Origin: Marmoricola endophyticus
GTDB lineage: Bacteria; Actinomycetota; Actinomycetes; Propionibacteriales; Nocardioidaceae
Assembly (NCBI RefSeq): GCF_014644415.1
Contig: NZ_BMKQ01000001.1
Span: forward strand, 2,357,556 to 2,421,555
Direction: 5' to 3'
Length of the DNA stretch: 64,000 bases
Shown: positions 32,150-41,059 of the stretch, in pieces
How positions within the stretch are numbered: the first letter of the stretch is position 1
Layout of the letters: each line of letters starts with the position of its first letter
Translations under genes and position numbers: made by a program
Notes under the pieces: generated by a model
What the model was told of the DNA's origin: nothing
Database searches by the model: none
Seen by the model: only the letters and a program-made list of their open reading frames with translations

Positions 32150-33285
32150 GCCTCGACTTCCACTGGTTCCTTCCCACCACCGGCGACAGCCGCTCGCTGG
32201 TCGGCGGCGGCCACTCCGTGCCGCGAGGCGTCGGCCAGCGCGGCGCCGCCGCCGGGTCGGCCGCGCAGTTCCGGCCGCCGACGATCGACTACCTCGCCCA
32301 CGTCGCGCGCACCGCCGAGCAGCTGGACTTCTCGGGTGTCCTCACCCCCACCGGCACCTGGTGCGAGGACGCCTGGCTGACCACGGCCGCACTGATCCGC
32401 GAGACACGACGGCTGAAGTTCCTCGTCGCGTTCCGCCCGGGCAGCATCCACCCGACCCTGGCGGCGCAGATGGCCTCGACGTACCAGCGGATCTCGGAGG
32501 GCCGGCTGCTGCTCAACATCGTCAGCGGCGGCGAGCCCGCCGAGCAGCGCAGGTTCGGCGACCCGGCGTCGTACGGGGCCCAGGAGCGGTACGCGCGCAC
32601 CGACGAGTTCCTCACCGTGCTGCGCGGGGCGTGGGGCACCGAGGGCATCGACTTCTCGGGCGAGTACTACGACGTCGCCGACGCGCGGGTGCGCGACGTG
32701 CCCGACCCGGTCCCGCAGCTGTACTTCGGGGGCTCCTCCGGGCCGGCGGGTCCGGTCGCGGCGAAGCACGTCGACGTCTACCTCACGTGGGGCGAGCCGC
32801 CGTCCGCGGTGGCGGAGAAGATCGGGCGGATGCGCGCCCTCGCGAAGGCCGCGGGCCGCACGCTCCGCTTCGGCATCCGGCTGCACGTGATCACCCGGGA
32901 CACCTCGCAGGCGGCGTGGTCGGTGGCGCAGGAGATGCTCGACGGGCTCGACCCCGCCGACGTCGCCCGAGCCCAGGCGGCGCTGGCCGCCAGCGAGTCC
33001 GTGGGCCAGCAGCGGATGCGCGCCCTGCACGGCGGCGCCACCGCGACCGACGCGCACGACCTGGAGATCCACCCCGGCCTGTGGGCCGGTGTCGGTCTGG
33101 TCCGCGGCGGGGCGGGCACGGCGCTGGTCGGCAGCCACGACGAGGTCGCGAGCCTGGTCTCGGAGTACGCCGCGCTCGGCATCGAGGAGTTCGTGCTCTC
33201 GGGCTACCCCCACGTCGAGGAGGCGTACTGGTTCGCCGAGGGCGTACGACCGGTGCTGGCCTCGCGGGGGCTGCTCGCTGCCTGA
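32146..33285 (+). CDS. ssuD: FMNH2-dependent alkanesulfonate monooxygenase (LLM flavin family)
   Basis: 379 residues from GTG 32146. A luciferase-like TIM barrel with FHWFLPTTGDSR at the start, GTWCEDAW, FLVAFRPGSIHPTLAAQM, NIVSGGEPAEQRRFGD and YFGGSSGPAGPVAAKHVDVYLTWGEP, all close to SsuD. It desulfonates C1-C10 alkanesulfonates to aldehyde and sulfite using FMNH2 and O2, releasing sulfur for assimilation. The NAD(P)H:FMN reductase SsuE is not in this operon, so reduced flavin must come from elsewhere. Confidence 0.92.
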   Translation: MSLDFHWFLPTTGDSRSLVGGGHSVPRGVGQRGAAAGSAAQFRPPTIDYLAHVARTAEQLDFSGVLTPTGTWCEDAWLTTAALIRETRRLKFLVAFRPGSIHPTLAAQMASTYQRISEGRLLLNIVSGGEPAEQRRFGDPASYGAQERYARTDEFLTVLRGAWGTEGIDFSGEYYDVADARVRDVPDPVPQLYFGGSSGPAGPVAAKHVDVYLTWGEPPSAVAEKIGRMRALAKAAGRTLRFGIRLHVITRDTSQAAWSVAQEMLDGLDPADVARAQAALAASESVGQQRMRALHGGATATDAHDLEIHPGLWAGVGLVRGGAGTALVGSHDEVASLVSEYAALGIEEFVLSGYPHVEEAYWFAEGVRPVLASRGLLAA

Positions 33286-33347
33286 GGTCGCGCCCGTACG
33301 GCAGACTGGTGCCACGTGAGCATTGCGACGCAGCTGGACCTCGCCCG

Positions 33348-35405
33348 GTGAACGACGCGATCGGCTCGGCCGTCCTGGCCGTCGTCTACACGGTGCCGCT
33401 GCTGGTGGTGCTCTTCGTGCCGTACGTCGCCTGGAGCTACCGCGCCCGGGGCCAGTTCGGGGTGCGGGCCGCGATGGCCACGGCGGCCGGGGTGTTGTGG
33501 GTCGTGGCGCTGTGGGCGTACACCGTGCTGCCCGTCCCGTCCGGCGACCCCTGCCGGAACCCGGTTCGCCCCCAGCTGCGGCCGTTCGCCTTCCTCGGTG
33601 ACCTCACGGCGGCGCCGGGACCGGGGCTGCTGCGCGACCCGGCGCTGCTGCAGGTGGCGCTCAACGTCGCGCTGTTCGTACCCCTCGGCGTCGGCGTGGC
33701 ACTGCTCGTGCGCCGGCGGCGGGTGGCGGTCGGCGCCCTCGTCGGCCTGGGGGTCTCGCTCAGCGTCGAGCTGGTGCAGCTGACCGGGACGCTCGGGGTC
33801 TTCGACTGCGCGTACCGCCTCTTCGACGTGGACGACCTGATCGCCAACACCGCCGGAGCGGCCCTGGGAGCCCTCGCCGGGCCGCTCGCGCGACGGGTGG
33901 TGGGGTCGCGGCGGCGGGCGCCGGTCTCGGGCCGGCCCGTGACGGCCACGAGGAGGTTCGTCGCGGGTGCGGTCGACGTCTTCGTCCTGCTGCTGGTCTC
34001 CCTCGTGCTGCTCCTGGGTGGCGGGGCCGTCCGGGCCGCGCTCGCCGGCGGCACCGTCGAGCAGGGCACGACCGACGTGGGCGCCAGCGTGTGGCTCGAC
34101 GTCGTGCCGGGCGCGCTGCTCCTGCTCGTGCTCCCGGTGCTCACCCGCGGCCGGACGGTCGGACGCTGGGCGACCTCGGTGCGTCCGGTGACGCCCGAGC
34201 ACCGCCGGCCGGGACCGCTGCGCACGCTCGCGCACTCCCTCGGCGGCCTGGGCGGACTGTGGCTGCTGTGGACGGTGCGGGAACGTGTCGAGGGGCCGGT
34301 GGGCGTGGCGCTCGGCCTCGTCGGCCTGGTGTGGGTGGTTCTCAGCCTGGTCCTGATCGTCCGCGGGGATCATCGCGGCCTGTCCGGGAGGCTGACCGGC
34401 ATGGCGATGGTCGACTCCCGCGACCTCGCCCTGCTCGAGCACGACCGCGGCTCGGGCCGCCGGCGCCCGCTGCTGACCGTGCGCGCGGTCAGCCTGCTGG
34501 CGTTCGCGGCGTACGTCGGCCTGCTCGCCGCGCTGCGCGGCCTGAACGAGCTGGGCGGGACCGAGGGCATCGCGCTGCTGGCCCCCGTCCTGGGAACGCT
34601 GGTGGCCTCCCAGGTCGTGGCCGCCGGCTATCTGGTCGGCAACGGCCTGGTGATGCTGCGCAAGGAGGGCCGGTCGCTGGGCAACCTGCTCTCGCTGCTG
34701 GCCGGCCTCGGCGCCGCCGCACTGGTGGTCGTCGGCGCCGGCGTCGTCCTGACGGCGGGCGAGGTGCTGCGCACCGTGGTCCTGGTGGTCTCGGTGCTGG
34801 TGTCGTACGCCGCGACCGTGTTCATCGCGCTGGTCCTCGTCGGCCGCGGCTACGGCCGCACTCCCACCACCGGCGACGTCGACGTCGTGGTCGTGCTCGG
34901 CTCACGGGTCGTCCGCGGGCGGGTGCCTCCGCTGCTCCGGGCACGGCTGGAGACGGCCGAGCGCGTGCGCGAGGAGACCGTCGCCCGCGGCGGCGACCCG
35001 TGGCTGGTGTGCTCCGGCGCGCAGGGCAGGGACGAGGAGATGTCGGAGGGACGGGCCATGGTCGACTGGCTGGCCGGTCACGGCACCCCGGCCGACCGTC
35101 TGGTCGCCGAGGAGCAGGCGCGCACGACGAGCGAGAACCTGCGTCTCTCGCTGGCTCTGGCGCAGGAGCGGGGCGCCGGTCGATCGCCGGTGGTGGTGAC
35201 CAACGGGTACCACGTCTTCCGGGCGGCGCTGCTGGCCGAGGACCTCGACCTGGACGTGCGGGTGGCGGCCGGGCCGACGGCGCCGTACTTCCTGCCCAGC
35301 GCCCTGCTGCGCGAGCACGTCGCCGTGCTGCGTCGGACACGGTGGCTCCAGGTCGTCCTCGCCGTGGCTCTCGCCACCGCCACGCTCGTGGCCTCGCTCG
35401 GCTGA
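33348..35405 (+). CDS. VanZ-RDD-YdcF three-domain membrane fusion protein
   Basis: 685 residues in one frame from GTG 33348. Residues 1-about 185 form a VanZ-like four-helix region (LNVALFVPLGVGVALLV, LSVELVQLTGTLGVFDCAYRLFDVDDLIANTAGAALG). About 197-330 is an RDD domain (TATRRFVAGAVDVFVLLL, GRTVGRWATSVRPV). Further TM helices cover about 370-495, and about 505-665 is a DUF218/YdcF-ElyC domain (VDVVVVLGSR, LVCSGAQGRDE, RTTSENLRLSLAL, VVVTNGYHVFRAALLA). YdcF-type domains relate to envelope polysaccharide metabolism and VanZ to glycopeptide tolerance, so an envelope role is inferred. These three units normally occur separately; RDD and YdcF are often found alone. Confidence 0.85.
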   Translation: MNDAIGSAVLAVVYTVPLLVVLFVPYVAWSYRARGQFGVRAAMATAAGVLWVVALWAYTVLPVPSGDPCRNPVRPQLRPFAFLGDLTAAPGPGLLRDPALLQVALNVALFVPLGVGVALLVRRRRVAVGALVGLGVSLSVELVQLTGTLGVFDCAYRLFDVDDLIANTAGAALGALAGPLARRVVGSRRRAPVSGRPVTATRRFVAGAVDVFVLLLVSLVLLLGGGAVRAALAGGTVEQGTTDVGASVWLDVVPGALLLLVLPVLTRGRTVGRWATSVRPVTPEHRRPGPLRTLAHSLGGLGGLWLLWTVRERVEGPVGVALGLVGLVWVVLSLVLIVRGDHRGLSGRLTGMAMVDSRDLALLEHDRGSGRRRPLLTVRAVSLLAFAAYVGLLAALRGLNELGGTEGIALLAPVLGTLVASQVVAAGYLVGNGLVMLRKEGRSLGNLLSLLAGLGAAALVVVGAGVVLTAGEVLRTVVLVVSVLVSYAATVFIALVLVGRGYGRTPTTGDVDVVVVLGSRVVRGRVPPLLRARLETAERVREETVARGGDPWLVCSGAQGRDEEMSEGRAMVDWLAGHGTPADRLVAEEQARTTSENLRLSLALAQERGAGRSPVVVTNGYHVFRAALLAEDLDLDVRVAAGPTAPYFLPSALLREHVAVLRRTRWLQVVLAVALATATLVASLG

Positions 35406-35433
35406 CCGCCTGCATCGGGCGCGGCCGCGCGGC

Positions 35434-35886
35434 CTACGGCACCACGGTCACGGGCCAGCGGCCCGCCTTGACCAGCCGGACGGCGAGCGAGCCGACGAAG
35501 CGGTGGCCGGCGGAGGCGGAGGCGCCGACGATGACGGAGTCGGCGCGCTCCTCCTCGGCGATGCGGGTCAGCTCGGAGAACGGGTCGCCGTGGGCGGTGC
35601 GGAAGCGGATCGGGTGGCCGACGTACGCCGCCCCCTCCTCGACGCGCTGCCGCATCTCCTCGATCTCCTCCCCCCGGTAGGCCGCCGACGGGTCCCCGCC
35701 GGGCGTGCTCCCGGCGAAGGCAGGGGACTGCGTCACGAAGACCGCCAGCAGCTCGGCGCCCTCGCGGCGGGCGACACCCGCGGCGAACGACCCGGCCCGG
35801 ATCGAGGTCTCGGAGCCGTCGACCCCGACGAGGATCAGCCGCGGACCGTCGGTGCCGAGCTCGTACTCCTCCTGCTGCACGGCCAC
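35434..35886 (-). CDS. Universal stress protein (UspA family)
   Basis: 150 residues. The N-terminal strand LILVGVDGSETS and the C-terminal ATP-binding motif VGASASAGHRFVGSLAVRLVKAGRWPVTVV (G-x2-G-x9-G-S pattern with minor substitution) identify a single-domain, ATP-binding Usp. It is convergent with the VanZ-RDD-YdcF gene, 28 bp apart, and follows the unknown gene at 35902-36432 on the same strand with only 15 bp between, so they are probably co-transcribed. Confidence 0.92.
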   Translation of the reverse strand: MAVQQEEYELGTDGPRLILVGVDGSETSIRAGSFAAGVARREGAELLAVFVTQSPAFAGSTPGGDPSAAYRGEEIEEMRQRVEEGAAYVGHPIRFRTAHGDPFSELTRIAEEERADSVIVGASASAGHRFVGSLAVRLVKAGRWPVTVVP

Positions 35887-35901
35887 ATCATGGACCCGAC
35901 G

Positions 35902-36432
35902 TCAGACGTCGCGCACCCGCCGCCAGCGCTCGCGGGTCGCCGGCGTCATCGCCCAGCTGACCTCGCTGCCGCGCGAGAGGCCCCACGCGAGCAGCGGCCA
36001 GGCGAGGTGACCGCGCCAGGACGGCAGGTCGCGGTAGTTGGCCTTGAGGTGGCGCGAGATCTTGCGCGGCGCGTCGCGCCACTCGGTCACGCTCATCTGG
36101 GACAGCTCAGCGATCTGGGTCGTCGTGCGCCACGGGTCGTCGGGCTGCGCTGCCGCGCACACGTCCATCGCTCGCGCCCACCGCTGGGCGGTGACGACGT
36201 CGCTGCCGGCGAGGCGGCGCAGTGCGCTCTCCGGCCAGGAGGGGTACGAGGCGAGTGCGTCGTCGGCCTTCGAGGACCGGGACGCGGGCGCGGGGTCGAG
36301 GTCGGTGACCGTGAGCGGCTCGGGGTCAGCCGGCCAGGTCTCCGGTCTCCGGTCGCTCTCCCGGGCCGCGACCAGTGCGGTCACCTCGGCGTAGTCCTCG
36401 GCCCGGACGAGGACGGGGATCCAGCGGCTCAT
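35902..36432 (-). CDS. Uncharacterised protein with helical, HTH-like C-terminal half
   Basis: 176 residues from ATG 36432. It begins MSRWIPVLVRAEDYAEVTALVAARE, with a Pro/Asp-rich middle. The C-terminal part (about 70-165) contains LAGSDVVTAQRWARAMDVCAAA and TTTQIAELSQMSVTEWRDAPRKISRHLKANY, which reads like a winged helix or small DNA-binding module. No family is recognised. Located 15 bp upstream of the UspA gene and divergent from the MshC-like gene, with a palindrome between. Confidence 0.65.
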   Translation of the reverse strand: MSRWIPVLVRAEDYAEVTALVAARESDRRPETWPADPEPLTVTDLDPAPASRSSKADDALASYPSWPESALRRLAGSDVVTAQRWARAMDVCAAAQPDDPWRTTTQIAELSQMSVTEWRDAPRKISRHLKANYRDLPSWRGHLAWPLLAWGLSRGSEVSWAMTPATRERWRRVRDV

Positions 36433-36453
36433 CGGCGCTCCTTCGCATCGCTG

Positions 36454-36463
36454 CACTGCAGTG
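36454..36463. promoter_or_regulatory. Short palindrome in the divergent promoter region
   Basis: CACTGCAGTG is a perfect 10-bp palindrome 22 bp upstream of the gene at 35902-36432 and 57 bp upstream of the MshC-like gene, and is followed by a related half-site ACTGTAGT. Its core TGCA/ACTGC resembles the inverted repeat at 6619-6640. It may be an operator for the pair; no regulator can be assigned. Confidence 0.35.
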
Positions 36464-36519
36464 GGACTGTAGTCAGTGGCCACGTCCGCGTCGAGGTCGT
36501 CGAGTGCGAGGATGCCCAC

Positions 36520-37689
36520 ATGCCTGCGATGACCCCGAGGATGACCTCCGGCACCGTCGACCCGGCCCAGCGCGTGGGACGTACCCCCGCCCCCACGACG
36601 TGGCTGCGCCTCGACGGACGAGCGGTGGCCGCGGTCGGCAGGGCCCGGGTGTACGTCTGCGGGATCACGCCGTACGACGTCACCCACCTCGGTCACGCCG
36701 CCACGTTCGTGTGGGCCGACGTGCTCGCCGCGACGCTGGAGACGACCGGCGCCCGGGTCGAGGTGTGCCGCAACGTCACCGACGTCGACGACGTCCTCAC
36801 CTCGGCGGCCGCCGAGCGCGGCCGGCACTACGACGAGCTGGCACTGAGCCAGGAGGCGGTGTTCGACGCGAGCATGCGCGCGCTGCGGGTGGCCCGTCCG
36901 GCGGCCCAGCCGCGCGCCCGGCACCACGTGGACGCGGTCCAGCTGCTGGCGCAGGCGCTGCTGGACGCGGGGGCGGCGTACGTCCGCGACGGGACGGTCT
37001 GGTTCCGCGGGGCCGGCGCAGCCACTGGTCTCGACCGGGAGGAGGCGCTCGCGCTGTCGGCGGCGTACGGCGACGACCCGGGCGACGCGGCGAAGGACGA
37101 CCCGTTCGACGTCGCCGTGTGGCGGCCGTCCCCCGAAGGACACCCGGCGTGGCCCAGCCCGTGGGGGTGGGGGCGGCCCGGGTGGCACGCCGAGTGCGCG
37201 GCGATGGCGCTCGCGGTGCTCGGCAGCAGCGTGGACGTGCTGGTCGGCGGCGAGGACCTGCGCTTCCCGCACCACGCCTACCAGTCCGCGATGGTGGAGG
37301 CGGCCACCGGTGTCGCGCCGTTCGGTCGCTCCGTGCTGCACGTCGGCGAGGTGCGCGTCGGGGGCGCGAAGATGGCCAAGTCCACCGGCAACCTGGTGCT
37401 CGTCGACGAGGTGCTCGACTCGGTCGAGCCCGCAGCGCTGCGCACCCTCCTCGTCGACCGGCCGGTGGGTGAGCCGTGGGACTACGACCCCGCGGACCTG
37501 GCCGGCGCCGAGGCCAGGCTCGAGCGGCTCTACGCCGCCGCGGGGCGACCCGGCTCCGGCGAGGGCGCCGTGACGGCCGTCCTCGACCGCCTGCGCGACG
37601 GGCTCGACGTCCCCGGGGCCCTCGACCTCGCCGAGTCCGAGGGCGGCGAGGCCGCGCGGCGGTTGGTCAGCGTGCTGCGGCTGGGCTGA
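36520..37689 (+). CDS. MshC/cysteinyl-tRNA synthetase-like ligase
   Basis: 389 residues from ATG 36520 (a second ATG lies 9 bp on). The class I catalytic core is clear: zinc ligand Cys and HIGH-like motif in YVCGITPYDVTHLGHA, NVTDVDD, PGWHAECAAMAL, FPHHAYQSAM, and the KMSKS-equivalent KMAKSTGNLVL. Overall it is closer to MshC (Cys:GlcN-Ins ligase of mycothiol synthesis; CGITPYDATHLGHAATY in the family) than to full CysRS, which has an anticodon domain. It is slightly shorter than MshC (about 410) and has several substitutions (GGEDLRFPHH versus GGSDLIFPHH). It could be mshC itself or a paralogue; the sequence alone does not decide. Confidence 0.8.
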   Translation: MPAMTPRMTSGTVDPAQRVGRTPAPTTWLRLDGRAVAAVGRARVYVCGITPYDVTHLGHAATFVWADVLAATLETTGARVEVCRNVTDVDDVLTSAAAERGRHYDELALSQEAVFDASMRALRVARPAAQPRARHHVDAVQLLAQALLDAGAAYVRDGTVWFRGAGAATGLDREEALALSAAYGDDPGDAAKDDPFDVAVWRPSPEGHPAWPSPWGWGRPGWHAECAAMALAVLGSSVDVLVGGEDLRFPHHAYQSAMVEAATGVAPFGRSVLHVGEVRVGGAKMAKSTGNLVLVDEVLDSVEPAALRTLLVDRPVGEPWDYDPADLAGAEARLERLYAAAGRPGSGEGAVTAVLDRLRDGLDVPGALDLAESEGGEAARRLVSVLRLG

Positions 37690-37707
37690 CCCCGGCCCTG
37701 CTCCGGC

Positions 37708-38025
37708 TCAGACTTCGAACTCGCCGAGCCGGTCCCACTCGTCGGGCTGACCCTGGATGTTGCGGACCAGCGGTGTCTCGGTGACGTACTGCGGGAGGTC
37801 GGCCTGGGCCTTCTTGAAGTGCGTGGAGTTGACGTGGTCGCCGGCCGCGTCGTCGTCGAAGGCCTCGAGGAGGACGTACTCGTCCGGGTCCTCGACGCTG
37901 CGGGACCACTCGAAGAACCGGTTGCCGGGCTCGGCGCGGGTCGCCTCGGTGAACTCCTTGGACAGCTCGAGCCACTCGTCGGCGTACTCGGACTTCAGCT
38001 TCCACTTCACACAGATCAGGATCAT
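37708..38025 (-). CDS. ABM-domain (YgiN-like) putative monooxygenase
   Basis: 105 residues from ATG 38025. A single ferredoxin-like alpha/beta barrel of the antibiotic biosynthesis monooxygenase type (MILICVKWKLKSEYADEWLELSKEFTEATRAEPGNRFFEWSRS, EYVLLEAFDDDAAGDHVNSTHFKKA). Such dimeric proteins oxidise quinols or degrade small aromatics without cofactor, but many are of unknown function. Divergent from the IclR-family gene (82 bp gap), which is a plausible regulator. Confidence 0.82.
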   Translation of the reverse strand: MILICVKWKLKSEYADEWLELSKEFTEATRAEPGNRFFEWSRSVEDPDEYVLLEAFDDDAAGDHVNSTHFKKAQADLPQYVTETPLVRNIQGQPDEWDRLGEFEV

Positions 38026-38107
38026 GGGGCCGACTGTGCCAGCCGCGGCGAGACGCCGACACGTCGTCCTCTCGTCCGGTGAGAACGCCCGACGTACATT
38101 GCGCAGC

Positions 38108-38911
38108 ATGAGCGGTCTCGACGCGCCAGCGGCCCCCGCGCGCGACGCGAGCCGTCCCGGGTCCGCGGCGCGGACGCTGGAGATCCTCGAGGCGGTCGCG
38201 TCCGCCGGCGGTGCCACGGCCCGCGAGATCGCCGACCGGACGGGGCTGCCCGTGCCGACCGTCTACCGCCTGGTGCGCGAGCTGATCGACGGTGACTACC
38301 TCGTGCACATCCGCGAGCGGAAGCGGTTCGAGCTCGGCTACAAGCTGCACGCGCTCGGGGTCTCGCTGCACGAGCAGATCGGGGTCTCGCGCGAGGTGCG
38401 CGCCGAGATCACCGGCCTGCACGACGAGCTCGGCGCCGCGGCGTACCTCGCCCTGCACCGCGGCTCGCAGATCGTCGTCGTGCTCACCGCGGACAGTCCC
38501 GCCCACCCGCGACTGCAGCCGCTGGCGTTCGGCTTCCACGAGGCCGCGCACGCCACGGCGCTGGGCAAGATCCTGCTGGCCGGCATGGACGACGAGCAGC
38601 GGCTGCGCCACCTCGACCCCGAGCCGATGCCGCGCTTCGCGCCGGGCACGATCACCACGCACGCCGAGCTGTTCGACCAGCTGGCGACGGTCGCCGACCG
38701 CGGTGTCGCCTGGGAGTACGGCGAGTTCCAGGCCGGCGCCACCTGCGCCGCCGCCGCCGTACGGGCCGCCAGCGGCTCGCTGCTCGGGTCGGTGGCGATC
38801 TCGGCTCCGGAGGAACGGCTGCGCACCGGGCGCGCCGAGGTCGAGCGGACGCTGCGCGCCTGCGCGTCGCGGGTGAGCCGGCACTTCCGGGCCCGCGCGC
38901 AGCGCCACTGA
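38108..38911 (+). CDS. IclR-family transcriptional regulator
   Basis: 267 residues from ATG 38108. N-terminal winged HTH SAARTLEILEAVASAGGATAREIADRTGLPVPTVYRLVRELIDGDYL, then the IclR effector-binding domain (LHDELGAAAYLALHRGSQIVVV, HATALGKILLAGMDDEQRL, GVAWEYGEFQAGATCAAAAVR). IclR proteins usually control catabolic genes for aromatic or carboxylic compounds and can activate or repress. Likely targets are the divergent ABM gene and the GMC dehydrogenase pair 96 bp downstream, where a GTCAC-A-GTGAC palindrome lies. Confidence 0.9.
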   Translation: MSGLDAPAAPARDASRPGSAARTLEILEAVASAGGATAREIADRTGLPVPTVYRLVRELIDGDYLVHIRERKRFELGYKLHALGVSLHEQIGVSREVRAEITGLHDELGAAAYLALHRGSQIVVVLTADSPAHPRLQPLAFGFHEAAHATALGKILLAGMDDEQRLRHLDPEPMPRFAPGTITTHAELFDQLATVADRGVAWEYGEFQAGATCAAAAVRAASGSLLGSVAISAPEERLRTGRAEVERTLRACASRVSRHFRARAQRH

Positions 38912-38964
38912 GCCGAGGGTTATCGCCCCGCGAGAACGCCTCTTGGGGGTCGTCGACGGCCGGT

Positions 38965-38975
38965 GTCACAGTGAC
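38965..38975. promoter_or_regulatory. Palindrome upstream of the GMC dehydrogenase genes
   Basis: GTCAC-A-GTGAC in the gap between the IclR gene and the small-subunit gene, 33 bp before its GTG start. A likely operator or promoter element for the dehydrogenase pair; the assignment to IclR is inferred from adjacency. Confidence 0.4.
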
Positions 38976-39007
38976 CGCCATCACAGTCCCTGCTCCCGGA
39001 GGCACCC

Positions 39008-39463
39008 GTGGCCGACCTCAAGCCCGCCCTGGTCTCGCTGCTGCGCGCGGCGTACCCGCACCCGTCCTTCCCCGACGCGCCGTACGAGCGCACCGCGGAC
39101 ACCATCCTCGGCCAGCTCGACGAGGACCTCTGGCACCGGCTCGCTCTCGAGCACGGCCTGGCAAACCTGGACACCGAGGCGCTCGCCGACCCGCACTCGG
39201 AGGCGGCGTCGGCCTACCTCCGCTCCATCGAGGACGCCGAGTTCTTCGCCTTCGTCCGCGGCGTCACCGTCGTGACGCTCTACAACGACCACGAGGTGTG
39301 GGACCTCCTCGGCTACGAGGGCGCGTCCTACGACAAGGGCGGCTACGTCGAGCGCGGCTTCGACGACCTCGACTGGCTGCCCGACCCCCGCATCGAGGAG
39401 TACGACGGCCCCGACGCCCTGCAGCCGGTGGCCGACGCCGACCAGCCGACCGCGAAGGCCTGA
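39008..39463 (+). CDS. Gluconate 2-dehydrogenase subunit 3-like small subunit
   Basis: 151 residues from GTG 39008 with GGAGG upstream. The core EFFAFVRGVTVVTLYNDHEVWDLLGYEGASYDKGGYVERGFDDLDWLP follows the pattern of the gluconate-2-dehydrogenase subunit 3 family (FF..VR..T...Y.......LGY.G). Unlike classical periplasmic examples it has no Tat or Sec signal. It lies 12 bp upstream of the GMC flavoprotein gene and is probably its stabilising partner in a cytoplasmic heterodimer. Confidence 0.8.
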   Translation: MADLKPALVSLLRAAYPHPSFPDAPYERTADTILGQLDEDLWHRLALEHGLANLDTEALADPHSEAASAYLRSIEDAEFFAFVRGVTVVTLYNDHEVWDLLGYEGASYDKGGYVERGFDDLDWLPDPRIEEYDGPDALQPVADADQPTAKA

Positions 39464-39475
39464 GAGGACACGACG

Positions 39476-41059
39476 ATGAGCACGAGTCAGTTCGGCACCC
39501 CCATCGAGAACGACACCGAGGCCGTCGTCGTCGTCGGCTCCGGCGCGGGCGGCGGCACCGTCGCGTACGAGCTCACCCGGCGCGGCGTCCCGTGCGTCGT
39601 CCTCGAGGCGGGAGCGTGGCTCAAGCCGGAGGACTACGAGAACGACGAGTGGGCCGCGTTCAACCAGATGGCCTGGCTCGACCAGCGGACCACGTCGGGC
39701 TCGTGGCGGGTCAGCCGCGACTTCCCCAACCTCCCGGCCTGGATCGTCAAGGCGGTCGGCGGCTCGACGACGCACTGGAGCGGCGCGACCCCGCGCTTCC
39801 ACGAGCACGAGTTCAAGACGCGCACGTACTACGGCGACGTCGAGGGGGCGAACCTGCTCGACTGGCCGATCACCCTGGCCGAGATGGAGCCGTACTACGA
39901 CAAGGCCGAGATCGCGATGGGCTCGACCCACCGCCACGGCCGCCCCCCGCTGCCGGCGAACAACAACTACAAGGTCTTCGCCAACGGCGCGGAGAAGGTC
40001 GGCTACAAGTACTACGCGACCGGCCCGTACGCCACGAACGCCGAGCCGTACGACGGCCGCCCGGCCTCGATCCAGGACGGCTTCAACTTCCAGGGCGACA
40101 AGTCGACCGCGAAGTGGAGCACCGCCGTCCGGGAGATCCCGCGCGCCGTCGAGTCCGGCAAGTGCGACCTGCGCACGCAGTGCCAGGCGGTGCAGGTCAC
40201 CCACGACGCCCAGGGCCGCGCGAACGCGGTGCTCTACGTCGACTCCGAGGGCACCCTGCACCGTCAGGCGGCCTCGGTCGTCTGCGTCGCGGGCAACTCG
40301 ATCGAGTCGCCGCGGCTGCTCCTGATGAGCGCGAGCGGGCTGCACCCCGACGGCCTGGCCAACTCCTCGGGGCAGGTCGGCCGCAACTACATGCGCCACC
40401 TCACCGCGTCGGCGTACGCCCGCTTCGACCGCGACGTGCGGATGTACCGCGGCGAGACGATGGCCGGGATCATCGCCGACGAGGCGCGTCTCGACACCTC
40501 GCGCGGGTTCGTCGGCGGCTACTACATGGAGACGCTGTCGCTCGGGGTGCCGTTCCTCGCCGCGTTCGTCGACCCCGGCACCTGGGGCCGGGAGTTCACC
40601 GAGGTGATGGACGCCTACGCCCGCACCGCCGGGATGTGGATCGTCGGTGAGGACATGCCGCAGGAGTCCAACCGCGTGACGCTCAACGCGGGCGTCCTCG
40701 ACCCGTTCGGGCTCCCGGCGCCGGACGTGCACTTCGACGACCACCCCAACGACGTCGCGATGCGCGAGCACGCGTGGGGCCGCGCGGACCTGCTCTACGA
40801 GTCGGTGGGTGCCGACGCGACGCACCGGACCCCGCCGTACCCCTCCACCCACAACCTCGGCACCTGCCGGATGAGCGAGCGGCCCGAGGACGGTGTCGTC
40901 GGCAGGTACGGCGAGGCGCACGACGTGCCGGGGCTGTTCGTCAGCGACGGCTCGCAGATGACCACCGGCGCGTCCGCCAACCCGACCCTGACGATCGTCG
41001 CGCTGGCGATCCGTCAGGCCGAGCACATCGCGGACCGGCTCGGGAAGGGCGAGCTGTAG
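39476..41059 (+). CDS. GMC-family FAD oxidoreductase (choline/gluconate dehydrogenase type)
   Basis: 527 residues from ATG 39476 (GAGAGGA upstream). An N-terminal FAD-binding VVVGSGAGGGTVAYELTRRG and LEAG lead, GGSTTHWSGATPRF, and a C-terminal domain ending SDGSQMTTGASANPTLTIVALAIRQAEHI, with the His/Asn active-site region in STHNLGTCRM, show a GMC/GDH large subunit. Substrates in this group are sugars, sugar acids or polyols; none can be assigned. No signal peptide. Paired with the small subunit immediately upstream and adjacent to a convergent aldo/keto reductase. Confidence 0.9.
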   Translation: MSTSQFGTPIENDTEAVVVVGSGAGGGTVAYELTRRGVPCVVLEAGAWLKPEDYENDEWAAFNQMAWLDQRTTSGSWRVSRDFPNLPAWIVKAVGGSTTHWSGATPRFHEHEFKTRTYYGDVEGANLLDWPITLAEMEPYYDKAEIAMGSTHRHGRPPLPANNNYKVFANGAEKVGYKYYATGPYATNAEPYDGRPASIQDGFNFQGDKSTAKWSTAVREIPRAVESGKCDLRTQCQAVQVTHDAQGRANAVLYVDSEGTLHRQAASVVCVAGNSIESPRLLLMSASGLHPDGLANSSGQVGRNYMRHLTASAYARFDRDVRMYRGETMAGIIADEARLDTSRGFVGGYYMETLSLGVPFLAAFVDPGTWGREFTEVMDAYARTAGMWIVGEDMPQESNRVTLNAGVLDPFGLPAPDVHFDDHPNDVAMREHAWGRADLLYESVGADATHRTPPYPSTHNLGTCRMSERPEDGVVGRYGEAHDVPGLFVSDGSQMTTGASANPTLTIVALAIRQAEHIADRLGKGEL

